Source: Acinetobacter baumannii (GTDB lineage Bacteria; Pseudomonadota; Gammaproteobacteria; Pseudomonadales; Moraxellaceae). Taken from it: DNA of 64,000 bases. A program made the position numbers and the translations under genes. The notes under the pieces are model-generated. The model had not been told where the DNA came from. It worked only from the letters and a program-made list of their open reading frames with translations, and did not search any database. The stretch is taken from positions 87,142 to 151,141 of the forward strand of contig NZ_JADVOP010000005.1 of assembly GCF_016508585.1 (NCBI RefSeq), read 5' to 3'. Positions 55,990 to 63,580 of this stretch are shown here, piece by piece (positions within the stretch are counted from its first letter, which is position 1; each line of letters begins with the position of its first letter).

Positions 55990-56737
55990 TTACTTTGGTT
56001 TATACATCAGCAATGCTGCACCGTGTCTTTTTTCTTCAGTGACTGCATTTTTTGAAATATCACCAAGCAAACCGCCAACATTGGGCATTGTGAATGGAAT
56101 CGGTTTATTTTGTTGTGTCACGTTAATTAAAGAATTGAGTTTATTGACAATATCACTTAGAAATTTACTTGCTTCTTGTTGTTGGGCAATCATCTGACTA
56201 TTGTCTTGTGATTGCTTATCTTTCTGCGCGTCCATGTAAATTTCCATTGGACTGCGTTTGTCAGATTTATATCCTGTCACTTTTTCAATCGCTTTATCAA
56301 AAAGTCCTGTCACTGCGTCATCAGCAGCCACAACTACAGCGCCAAGTGCTGCGCCTTTTAATAATCCTCCAATTTTTGTTGCTTTTGATGCAGCTCCTGA
56401 AGCTGCACCAGCAGCAGCTCCACCACCAGCCGTGGCAACCGCTCCGCCACCTTTACTGAGTAATGCGCCACCACCAGCTACACCAGCGAGAACAGTTAAA
56501 GCACCAGTTGCTGCAACAGCTGAGGCTGCTAAACCTTCATTACTGCGCATTACATTGACAATACCACCCTCGAAATCCGAAAGCTTTGAATTAACTGATT
56601 CGTAAATTTTTATTTGCGCTAAAATTGTTTCCTGTTCCAAAGCTTGAGCCTGAGCAAAATCGTTTTCACCTTTAATTCCAGCTAAAGGAAGTGCCAACAC
56701 TGCTGGATTATTCAAAAACTTACTGGAACGTTTAGAC
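55990..56737 (-). pseudogene. Tail tape-measure protein, C-terminal fragment
   Basis: Open frame with no true start: the reading frame enters from the deletion at about 56737 and a TTG at 56715 is the first possible start. Ala/Gly-rich hydrophobic helices (LAASAVAATGALTVLAGVAG, GGGAAAGAASGAASKATKIG) and a Gln-rich coiled segment are typical of tape-measure C-termini. The larger N-terminal part, usually several hundred residues, is lost. Confidence 0.8.
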
Positions 56738-57697
56738 GTTACTTTTATTGCTCACGCAACGGGAAATTCACAAGCCAAAGGACAAGTGGAAAATGCCCAA
56801 AACATCGTAGAAACCCAATTTGAAGGTCGTTTGCGTTTCATGCAAATCAGCAACATTGAACAACTCAATGCAGCAGCTGAAAAATGGCGGATTTTTTGGA
56901 ATGAAAGCAAAGTTCACAGCAGAACAAAACGTACTCGGAATGCTGTTTGGCAAACCATCAAGCCTGAGAATTTACGCAAACCACCAGCAATCGAACTTTG
57001 TAGAGATTTAGTGAATACCTTCCCAGTTGAGAAAACAGTGACAGGTAACTTAACAGTCAGTCATTCAATTAAAGGCTATGGCTCACAAGACTATGACGTT
57101 CGACATGTTGATGGTGTTTATCCTAAAGCAAAATTGAAAATCGTTGTAAATCCATTCCGCGCCCCATGCATTGATGTTTTAACCAAGGATCAATATGGCA
57201 ATGAAATTGCTGTGACTTGCGAACCTAAACAAGTGGATTGGGTCGGTTTTAATCATGATGCAACGGTAATTGGTGAAGAAATAAAAGCCATGCCACAAAG
57301 TGCGATTGACGAAAATCGTAAACGCATTATTAAGAAAGCATATAACGCTGAAACGCTTGAACAGGCTGATAAAGCAATCGCTAAAAAACATGCTGCTTAT
57401 GAAGGTCAGCTCAATGTGATGGCAGATGTCAAAGCTGTAGAAGTACCAACCTATATTAATCGAGCTGGTGAGCAAATGACGACACCAGAGCAAAGACGCC
57501 AACTTGCACCAGTGACATTGACTGCTGCTGTTATTCAAATCAAGGGATTAGTTGGTGACGCTTGGACTTCTGAACATTCCAAATTATTGAAAAAGGACTA
57601 CCCGTCAGGTCAAGTTCCTCAAGAAGATATTCAAAAAATTATTGATGGCATGAATCAGCCAGTAAAAACCAAATTACGAGTGGTTGGAGAAAACTAA
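56712..57697 (+). pseudogene. Mu/B3-type transposase A, C-terminal fragment
   Basis: About 328 codons in frame from the deletion junction near 56712; first ATG at 56786. FKNLLERLDVTFIAHATGNS and QAKGQVENAQNIVETQFEGR keep the last catalytic Glu of the DDE triad (GQVE); both aspartates and the DNA-binding N-terminus are gone. The C-terminal Mu-transposase beta-barrel region (KPPAIELCRDLVNTFPVEKT, VYPKAKLKIVVNPFRAP) is intact. Stop overlaps the start of the MuB-like gene. Confidence 0.88.
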
Positions 57698-58887
57698 TGA
57701 GCGTATTGAAAACTCTCTTAAAACAACATGATGTTTCACAAAGCTCACTCGCCAAACCGCTTGGAGTAAGTGTTACAGCAATCAATTTATTTGTTCTTCA
57801 TGGTCTAAAACCTAAAAAGAACCCTGAACGTTTTGTAAGCCAATTCATTGAGCAATTAAATGCAAAAGGAATTGAGGACACAAAAATTAATCAAGCAATA
57901 GATGCTGTACTGAATGCTTCAAATGTCGAAGTTCCAAGCATTCAGTCAGCAAATACTCGACTTACAGAGGAGCAACTTATGCTACTACGCAAACAGACCC
58001 TAAGCCAAGAAGCAAAGGAGAAATTCGGCTTATTTAACAACATTTTCACTACAGATGTACGTGATCCAAAACAACTATTTTGCGCGTCGAATACCCGCTA
58101 TGTGCTTGAAGCAATGTGGCAAGCAGCAATTGGAAACTCTTCCTTTATCGCTGTAATTGGGCAATCAGGTTCAGGCAAATCAACCTGTCGAGAAGAAACA
58201 CATGATCGTGTTCAACGCGAAGGTGCAAATACCATCATTATTGAACCGTATGTCTTAGCCACAGAAGAAAATGACATTAAAGGTAAATCATTAAAGTCAT
58301 TACATATTGCTGAATCAATTCTTAATGCCCTTGCGCCTAGTACCAATCCTAAACGTTCACCTGAAGCGAGATTTCGCCAAGTCCATAACTTGCTCAAAGA
58401 ATCAAAACGCAATGGCAATCACCATGTATTGATTATTGAGGAAGCCCAATGTTTACCAACTGCTACGCTTAAACACCTAAAGCGTTTCTTAGAGCTAAAA
58501 AATGGTTATAAGCCTTTACTGTCAATCATTTTAATTGGTCAAGATGAATTAAAAATTCGACTTTCTGAAAACAATCCTGAAGTTCGTGAAGTTGTACAGC
58601 GTTGTGAGATTGTCACGCTTAAACCATTCACCCCAACAACTTTGGTCGATTATTTAAACCATCGTTGTAATTCAGCAAATCGCAATTTAAAGGAATTTAT
58701 CGACGAATCAGGACTCAATGCCATCTGTGAAAAATTGCACCGCAATATCGACAGACACAACGAACATGAAAGCCTTTTATACCCACTTGCGATTGGGAAC
58801 CTGATTACAGCTGCTCTAAATAAAGTTGTAGAAATTGGGCTTGAGGATTACATCACAGGCGATCTTATTCGGGAGTTACGTGCATGA
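57697..58887 (+). CDS. MuB-like transposition ATPase (gpB)
   Basis: 396 aa. N-terminal HTH (DVSQSSLAKPLGVSVTAINL), then an AAA+ ATPase with Walker A GQSGSGKS (155-162) and Walker B VLIIEEAQ (244-251). MuB binds target DNA as filaments and stimulates the transposase. Starts on the transposase stop (TAATG). The partner transposase is truncated, so MuB is probably without its partner here. Confidence 0.92.
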   Translation: MSVLKTLLKQHDVSQSSLAKPLGVSVTAINLFVLHGLKPKKNPERFVSQFIEQLNAKGIEDTKINQAIDAVLNASNVEVPSIQSANTRLTEEQLMLLRKQTLSQEAKEKFGLFNNIFTTDVRDPKQLFCASNTRYVLEAMWQAAIGNSSFIAVIGQSGSGKSTCREETHDRVQREGANTIIIEPYVLATEENDIKGKSLKSLHIAESILNALAPSTNPKRSPEARFRQVHNLLKESKRNGNHHVLIIEEAQCLPTATLKHLKRFLELKNGYKPLLSIILIGQDELKIRLSENNPEVREVVQRCEIVTLKPFTPTTLVDYLNHRCNSANRNLKEFIDESGLNAICEKLHRNIDRHNEHESLLYPLAIGNLITAALNKVVEIGLEDYITGDLIRELRA

Positions 58888-58988
58888 GTTTTAATTTTAA
58901 AAATGCTGCAATCGTGAACTTTATTCTTTCAGGTTTAACATTTTTTTTAATTATTTTGGTGGCATCGCTTGGAGGTTGCAATGGTTGA
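58884..58988 (+). CDS. Small prophage membrane/lipoprotein-like peptide
   Basis: 34 aa starting at the ATG that overlaps the MuB stop. One hydrophobic stretch (FILSGLTFFLIILVASLGGC) ending in a cysteine as in a lipobox (LGGC). Its 3' end overlaps the next gene's start by eight bases. Short, so coding is not certain, but the overlaps on both sides argue for translation. Confidence 0.4.
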   Translation: MSFNFKNAAIVNFILSGLTFFLIILVASLGGCNG

Positions 58989-59193
58989 TTTAGTCGATAT
59001 GGCTGAAGAGTTTCAGGCAATGCAACTGCAAGAAAAAATTGTGGCTCGTGCGCAGTTTCAAGGTGCAAGCCTTTATGACTGTGCTGAATGTGGCGATGAA
59101 ATTCCCGAACAACGCAGAGCAATAGGCGGTGTGACCTTATGTATTAAATGTCAATCCGACCTTGAAGCAAAACAAAAGCATTTTAAAAGATAG
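58981..59193 (+). CDS. TraR/DksA-type zinc-finger protein
   Basis: 70 aa from the ATG at 58981, behind GGAGG. Residues after 30 form a TraR/DksA-type finger: CAECGDEIPEQRRAIGGVTL then CIKCQ, with the C-x2-C...C-x2-C spacing of the family. TraR proteins bind RNA polymerase in the secondary channel and mimic DksA with ppGpp. Phage early regions often carry one. Confidence 0.85.
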   Translation: MVDLVDMAEEFQAMQLQEKIVARAQFQGASLYDCAECGDEIPEQRRAIGGVTLCIKCQSDLEAKQKHFKR

Positions 59194-59202
59194 GTGGCAA
59201 AT

Positions 59203-59445
59203 ATGAACATCAATAAAAAACGCAAAGATTTTAAAAAAGACTTAGACAAGTTGGTGAGTGATCAATATGTCTTAGTCCCTAAAAACTTAGATTTAGATGA
59301 ATCATTTGATCTTTACATTGGTGATGTTTGCGGCATTGAACCAACGGATCATGAGAACGAATACGGATTTACAACAGATGGTTTACGTCAATTGTGGGCA
59401 GCAGCAGTTGCCCATGCACAAGCACAACCAACAAAACATTATTAA
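59203..59445 (+). CDS. Hypothetical prophage early protein
   Basis: 80 aa from the ATG at 59203, behind AGGTGG. Acidic; YIGDVCGIEPTDHENEYGFT in the middle; no recognised domain. In the early operon between the zinc-finger and Gam genes. Confidence 0.7.
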   Translation: MNINKKRKDFKKDLDKLVSDQYVLVPKNLDLDESFDLYIGDVCGIEPTDHENEYGFTTDGLRQLWAAAVAHAQAQPTKHY

Positions 59446-59461
59446 TTTTTAAGGAATTGTT

Positions 59462-59965
59462 ATGGCACGTACAAGTTTAAAAGAACCTCAACTTAAAAGT
59501 TGGGAAGCTGTAGATCAGGTCTTAATTCAGGTAGCTGAAATTAAGCGTGACATTGATTTAGAACAAGCAGCTTGTAATGAACAAGTTGATCAAATCAAAG
59601 AAGCCAGTAAGAAAAAAATTAAGCCCTTAGTTGATCAGCTAAAAGCACATGAGCTGAAAATAAAAGAGTTTTGTGAGCATCGTAAAGCTGAATTTACTCA
59701 GCTCAAAACGAAAAAATTGACGCATGGTTCTGTGGGTTTTCGTTTATCTACCACTGTGTCAATTCCAGACCCAACTTACACATGTCAAGTTCTCAAGGAA
59801 TTAGGACTTGACCATTGTATCCGATTAAAAACTGAACCTGACAAGGAGGAAATTAAACAACTCACTCAAACACAACTTGCCGAAATTGGGGCAAGTGTAA
59901 ATACACGCAACTCTTTTGGATATGAGATTGCAATCGTTGACCCTACTGCAACATCAGCAAATTAA
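59462..59965 (+). CDS. Gam-like host-nuclease inhibitor
   Basis: 167 aa. Coiled N-terminal half (VAEIKRDIDLEQAACNEQVD) and then THGSVGFRLSTTVSIPD, a Mu Gam segment. Mu Gam binds DNA ends and protects them from exonucleases and is a bacterial Ku relative. AAGGA before the ATG. Standard Mu early gene. Confidence 0.9.
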   Translation: MARTSLKEPQLKSWEAVDQVLIQVAEIKRDIDLEQAACNEQVDQIKEASKKKIKPLVDQLKAHELKIKEFCEHRKAEFTQLKTKKLTHGSVGFRLSTTVSIPDPTYTCQVLKELGLDHCIRLKTEPDKEEIKQLTQTQLAEIGASVNTRNSFGYEIAIVDPTATSAN

Positions 59966-59983
59966 TTATTTAGGAATAAACAA

Positions 59984-60256
59984 ATGAACAAATCAGAACT
60001 TATTGAACATATTGCTCAATCAGCTGGTCTTAATAAAACACAAGCAACAGCTGCTCTACAAGCTGTCGAAACAGGTGTCATTGATGCTTTGGCAAATGGC
60101 GGAACAGTAGAGCTAAAAGGCTTTGGAACTTTCAAAGTCAACCAACGCGCAGCGCGCAAAGGTCGTAACCCGAAAACTGGTGAAGAGCTTCAAATCGCTG
60201 CTGTAAATGCACCAGTTTTCAAAGCTGGCAAGGCATTTAAGGATGCTGTGAACTAA
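59984..60256 (+). CDS. HU-family DNA-bending protein, prophage-encoded
   Basis: 90 aa, full HU length. N-terminal NKSELIEHIAQSAGLNKTQA, DNA-binding arm RAARKGRNPKTGEELQIAA with the conserved GRNPxTGE. HU is a known cofactor of Mu transposition (bends the left-end region), so a phage copy would supply it locally. AGGA upstream. Confidence 0.93.
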   Translation: MNKSELIEHIAQSAGLNKTQATAALQAVETGVIDALANGGTVELKGFGTFKVNQRAARKGRNPKTGEELQIAAVNAPVFKAGKAFKDAVN

Positions 60257-60329
60257 TTGCGAAACACAGGCATACGTGCCTGTGTCTACCAGTTGTCGTG
60301 AACTGGTACTGACGAGCAGCGAGGAAAAT

Positions 60330-60641
60330 ATGGGTATTAAAAAATTAGTGACAATTACGGTAGAAGCTCAAATAGAAGTAGAACTTTCGGATGAATTTCA
60401 GAATCTTACACCAGATTTAATAGAAGGAATTAAAGCCTGTGGGTATGAGATTCAATCAACTGATGATTTGTATAAGTATGCAGCTGAATTGATTTTAAAC
60501 GGCGGTGAAAATGGCAATTGGGACGTATTTGGTTATGTCCTTCCAAATTGGAGAAAAGGAATGTCGGGAGTTTCTGAAAACAGTACGTTTTTTGATAGAC
60601 GTGATTTATATATCGAAAATTGCGAAGTGGAGAGTTTATAA
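60330..60641 (+). CDS. Hypothetical prophage early protein
   Basis: 103 aa from the ATG at 60330, preceded by GCGAGGAAAAT; an open frame goes back to 60276 through non-homologous sequence. Starts MGIKKLVTITVEAQIEVELS; ends with acidic/aromatic residues. No recognised domain. Confidence 0.7.
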   Translation: MGIKKLVTITVEAQIEVELSDEFQNLTPDLIEGIKACGYEIQSTDDLYKYAAELILNGGENGNWDVFGYVLPNWRKGMSGVSENSTFFDRRDLYIENCEVESL

Positions 60642-60791
60642 ATGAAAAAATGCACTGTTAGCAGCCGCCATAAATGGGAACACGTCAAAAATGTAGAGTT
60701 ACGTACACAAACTGCACGCACTATTTCTATCAGCTTGAAAGGCTTATACAAATGTTCTTGTGGTGCAACTAAATATGGTTTTATGCAGTAA
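60642..60791 (+). CDS. Small prophage zinc-binding-like protein
   Basis: 49 aa starting directly after the previous stop. MKKCTVSSRHKWEHVKNVEL and YKCSCGATKYG: cysteines 4, 38 and 40 with His10 suggest a small zinc-binding peptide. Not in a recognised family. Confidence 0.55.
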   Translation: MKKCTVSSRHKWEHVKNVELRTQTARTISISLKGLYKCSCGATKYGFMQ

Positions 60792-60801
60792 GGAAATGAA
60801 C

Positions 60802-61191
60802 ATGATAGAAAGAAAAATACAACTTACCCCTGAAGAAGTAAAGCGAGACAAGTTTGGTTATTGGATACATCCTGAGTATCAAAAATACTTAATTTTTAAT
60901 CACCCTGAAAATGAAAAGCTTTCGCAATTTGACTATGAGCAAATGCAGAACTTCTTAAATGTTGACTTTATTGATTCCGATATGTATGACGAACTCACAG
61001 ATGATCAGATTGATCAATATTTGAATTATGGCGATCAATCCATTGTCATCAATTGGACTCCAAAACAGCCAAGAAATGATGCATTTTTAGTCCGCATCTT
61101 TGTTTGTGAGCATGGCGTACTGGCTCGTTGGGCTGTATCACGTCCAAGCACACATACAGCTCTTGTGCAAAGCATTGGAGAAATAGCGTGA
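60802..61191 (+). CDS. Hypothetical prophage early protein
   Basis: 129 aa from the ATG at 60802; AAGGA lies eight bases upstream, and the ATG at 60796 would leave too little space. Rich in acidic and aromatic residues (YEQMQNFLNVDFIDSDMYDE), no recognised domain. Stop overlaps the next gene's GTG start. Confidence 0.7.
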   Translation: MIERKIQLTPEEVKRDKFGYWIHPEYQKYLIFNHPENEKLSQFDYEQMQNFLNVDFIDSDMYDELTDDQIDQYLNYGDQSIVINWTPKQPRNDAFLVRIFVCEHGVLARWAVSRPSTHTALVQSIGEIA

Positions 61192-61505
61192 CTAGGTTAG
61201 ATCATAGAGAATTAACACTGATTAAACGTGCTGCTGAAGATGCTATTCACGCATGTAACAGACATTATGGTCCATTTGTAGATGTTGTGGCTCATCCTTT
61301 AAATATCATTGCATTGGTTGAAATGGCGCAATCACATCAATCAGTACAATCAGAAATGGTTCGACTCAAAGTAAATATAGGTCAAGCGACTAATGATCTT
61401 GTTAGATTTATGGAAGAGGGTTGCGGAGAAGATTTCGAGCGCTTAAAAGGTGCAGTGCTTCAGACTTGTAGACGCTTGGAATCCTTGCGAGGAGTGAATA
61501 AATGA
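61188..61505 (+). CDS. Hypothetical prophage early protein, GTG start
   Basis: 105 aa from GTG at 61188 (GTGA overlap with the previous stop; GGAG seven bases earlier). Mostly helical, with RHYGPFVDVVAHPLN and a coiled C-terminal half. No recognised domain. Confidence 0.7.
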   Translation: MTRLDHRELTLIKRAAEDAIHACNRHYGPFVDVVAHPLNIIALVEMAQSHQSVQSEMVRLKVNIGQATNDLVRFMEEGCGEDFERLKGAVLQTCRRLESLRGVNK

Positions 61506-61708
61506 TGAAACTAAAAAAACTTACTCCAGCAAGAGATAGAATCTCAACACAATATTGTCATGAAGAATTGGCGCATTTAAATCAATTTAAAGGTAATGAC
61601 ATGCCTGAGATTTTAAAGATGTATCTAGAGCTTGTTATTCATTTATTAATCGAACTTGGTGCAGCTAGAAAGAAAATTGCTGACATGGAGTGTAAAAATG
61701 AAATTTAA
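61502..61708 (+). CDS. Small prophage early protein
   Basis: 68 aa starting at the ATGATG that overlaps the previous stop. Two helices; KMYLELVIHLLIELGAARKK may be amphipathic. Overlaps the start of the GemA-like gene by 11 bases. No recognised domain. Confidence 0.65.
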   Translation: MMKLKKLTPARDRISTQYCHEELAHLNQFKGNDMPEILKMYLELVIHLLIELGAARKKIADMECKNEI

Positions 61709-62141
61709 TAAAAAAATTAAACTTATCCAGCTCATTCATGTTGGTAAATCTAAACTTGGACTAGATGATGAGCTATATCGAGAAGTGCTTGAAAGCACGA
61801 CAGGTAAAACTAGTTCTAAAGTAATGACCGTCGCACAGCTTGAAGCTGTGCTGGATCGTATGAAGCAGCTCGGCTTTGACATCGAGTCTAAAAAAAACAC
61901 TGGTGTTAAAAATCTTGCCGATGATGCACAAAGTAAATTGATACGTCATTTATGGCTCAGGCTTCATGAAGCGGGTCAAGTCCGAAATAGTAGTGAATTA
62001 GCTTTAGCTAAATTCGTTGAGAACAAAGTTGGTGTAAGTGCTTTGCAGTTTCTAAGTAGTCATCATGCAGACATGATCATCACTCACTTACGCCAATGGT
62101 GCAAACGTTGCAAAATAGAACGTGTTGAACCTACAGCATAG
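61698..62141 (+). CDS. GemA-like regulatory protein (Mu gp16 type)
   Basis: 147 aa from the ATG at 61698 (MKFNKKIKLIQLIHVGKSKL). LGLDDELYREVLESTTGKTS then SKVMTVAQLEAVLDRMKQLG is the GemA signature; second half has FVENKVGVSALQFLSSHHAD. GemA modulates host gene expression early in Mu infection. Confidence 0.9.
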   Translation: MKFNKKIKLIQLIHVGKSKLGLDDELYREVLESTTGKTSSKVMTVAQLEAVLDRMKQLGFDIESKKNTGVKNLADDAQSKLIRHLWLRLHEAGQVRNSSELALAKFVENKVGVSALQFLSSHHADMIITHLRQWCKRCKIERVEPTA

Positions 62142-62153
62142 GAGGCATAATTT

Positions 62154-62603
62154 ATGGCTTATCGTCCACACATCACAGATGCTCGCCAAGTCTTCTCAGA
62201 CGATGAGATCGTCGGACTTATGCCTAAAAACTTCTCATTTGTTGCAAAATTAATAGGTGTTGAAGCTTCTCTTCAATTAATTGAGGCATACGGTGGAACT
62301 AGCATATTTATACCCAATAAATATGCTTTAAATATTGACCATGATATATCCCGTGTAATTAGTTTAAAGAAGCTTCAGCTGCTTTCTGAGCAGCTCGGTA
62401 ACAACAGTGTAGAGATACCTATGGGGTCACCAATTTTCGTTGCTATGCGCAATCGTATGGTTCGTGATTTAGCTAAAAAAGAATCTAAAGCGAAGATCGC
62501 GCGTAAATTCGGGGTAACTCAGCGTACAATACGCTCTATAGTGAACGCTGAAGAAAAGCTGAGGCTAAATGAAGACCCAAATTATGACTTATTCAGTAAT
62601 TAA
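62154..62603 (+). CDS. Mor-family transcription activator
   Basis: 149 aa. Dimerisation half then HTH AKIARKFGVTQRTIRSIVNA (about residues 115-135), with the Mor/C-type IEAYGGTSIFIPN loop. Mor switches on middle/late phage transcription in Mu. Here it sits next to the prophage end and has few late genes left to control. Confidence 0.9.
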   Translation: MAYRPHITDARQVFSDDEIVGLMPKNFSFVAKLIGVEASLQLIEAYGGTSIFIPNKYALNIDHDISRVISLKKLQLLSEQLGNNSVEIPMGSPIFVAMRNRMVRDLAKKESKAKIARKFGVTQRTIRSIVNAEEKLRLNEDPNYDLFSN

Positions 62604-62604
62604 A

Positions 62605-62630
62605 AAGGCGGGTTCAAATCCGCCTTATTT
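62605..62630 (+). terminator. Terminator of the early operon
   Basis: AAGGCGG (62605-62611) and CCGCCTT (62620-62626) with an 8-base loop followed by ATTTC, right after the Mor-type gene. Confidence 0.75.
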
Positions 62631-62661
62631 CATTTCACTAGTTGAAATAACATTTCAAAAG

Positions 62662-62742
62662 TCATCCCACCATATCCAAGCTTATCCCGCTTTATCCCAC
62701 AATTATCTCAGCATTCCTTTATAGTTATCTTAATATCCCTCA
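62662..62742 (-). repeat. Prophage left end: phased array of transposase-site-like repeats
   Basis: Read inward on the minus strand from TGAGGG. AAGATAA at bases 12-18, TGAGATAA at 33-40, then GGGATAA (45-51), GGGATAA (55-61), TGGATAT (65-71), GGGATGA (75-81). Starts at 34, 45, 55, 65 and 75 are 10-11 bp apart, one helix turn. It resembles the clustered binding sites of Mu-type transposases. Confidence 0.75.
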
Positions 62743-62748
62743 AGAAAC
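62743..62748. repeat. Target-site duplication, right copy
   Basis: AGAAAC, matching 49256-49261. Confidence 0.9.
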
Positions 62749-63580
62749 CGCCAAGTTGATGCGCCATTGCATGTACATAACCCAGTGAGGCATTGTTGAA
62801 AGCCATACCTGCTAAATATTGTGCATATGCCATTGCATCACGTGCTTCGATATTTTCACCATTCGCTACTGCGGGACGCAACCATTCACTGATCATCGAA
62901 ATGGCTTTTTCTGCACAGGCATCTGTGATTGGATTTGCAGCAGTCGACACATAAGCCTCTACCGCATGTGTCAAAGCATCCATCCCTGTTGCTGCTGTTA
63001 AAGCAGCCGGTTTTGCAATCATCAGTTTTGGATCATCAATTGCAACAAGTGGGGTACAACGCCAGTCAACAATCGCCATTTTGACATGGGTATCTGTGTT
63101 GGTAATAATGCAGAAGCGCGTCATTTCAGAAGCAGTACCTGCTGTTGTATTGATCGCAACAAGGGGAGTCATGGGTACTTTACTTTGGTCAATCCCTTCA
63201 TAATCACGGATATGACCACCACCAGCTGTAACTAGACCAATACCTTTTGCACAATCATGGGATGACCCGCCACCCAGTGAAACGATAAAATCACAACCGT
63301 TTTGATTATATTCATTGACGCCATTGTGAACGTTAATATCTGTAGGATTTGGTTCTGCGCCTGGAAATACGTGACTTTCTACACCTGCTTCCTTGAGATA
63401 TCCAACAATAATGTCAGCAACACCAAATTTGAATAAACCAGCATCGGTGACGATGAGCGCTTTTTTTGCCCCTAAATTTTGTGCTTTTGTACCGACTTCT
63501 TTGGCACAGCCAGGTCCAAAAAGTGATACGCAAGGGATATAAAAACCGTTTGTTTGATCTGCAATATTTTTAAAAGCCAT
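62743..63580 (-). pseudogene. Iron-containing alcohol dehydrogenase, N-terminal fragment
   Basis: About 279 host codons, then 11 phage-derived residues ([11 protein letters not shown]) to a stop at 62708. NAD site [14 protein letters not shown]; metal ligands Asp and His in [12 protein letters not shown] and His in [11 protein letters not shown]. The fourth ligand is in the other fragment at 48921-49261. Intact members oxidise primary alcohols or reduce aldehydes with iron. The fragment could be made as a 290-aa truncated protein but should be inactive. Confidence 0.95.

Larger units (their letters stand above)
49262..62742. mobile_element. Mu-like transposable prophage, internally deleted (13.5 kb)
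   Basis: Flanked by the 6-bp duplication AGAAAC and bounded by TG...CA. Minus strand: tail-fibre to tape-measure genes (49346-56737). Plus strand: transposase C-terminus to Mor (about 56712-62603). Relative inversion of early and late modules resembles phage B3; the tail module resembles Mu gp43-gp48. Missing: repressor, ner, transposase N-terminus, lysis, terminase, portal, capsid, sheath, tube and the first part of the tape measure. Intact Mu-like phages are about 37-39 kb, so roughly 24 kb may be gone (inference). The element cannot make phage or move by itself, but the ends look intact. Confidence 0.93.

Noticed and set aside
56258..56605. Plus-strand Pro/Ala-rich frame of 115 codons
   Set aside because: Low-complexity shadow of the Ala/Gly-rich tape-measure fragment.
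49346..56737. Tail module as a functional tailocin (phage-tail bacteriocin)
   Set aside because: No sheath, tube or complete tape-measure genes, and no lysis genes.
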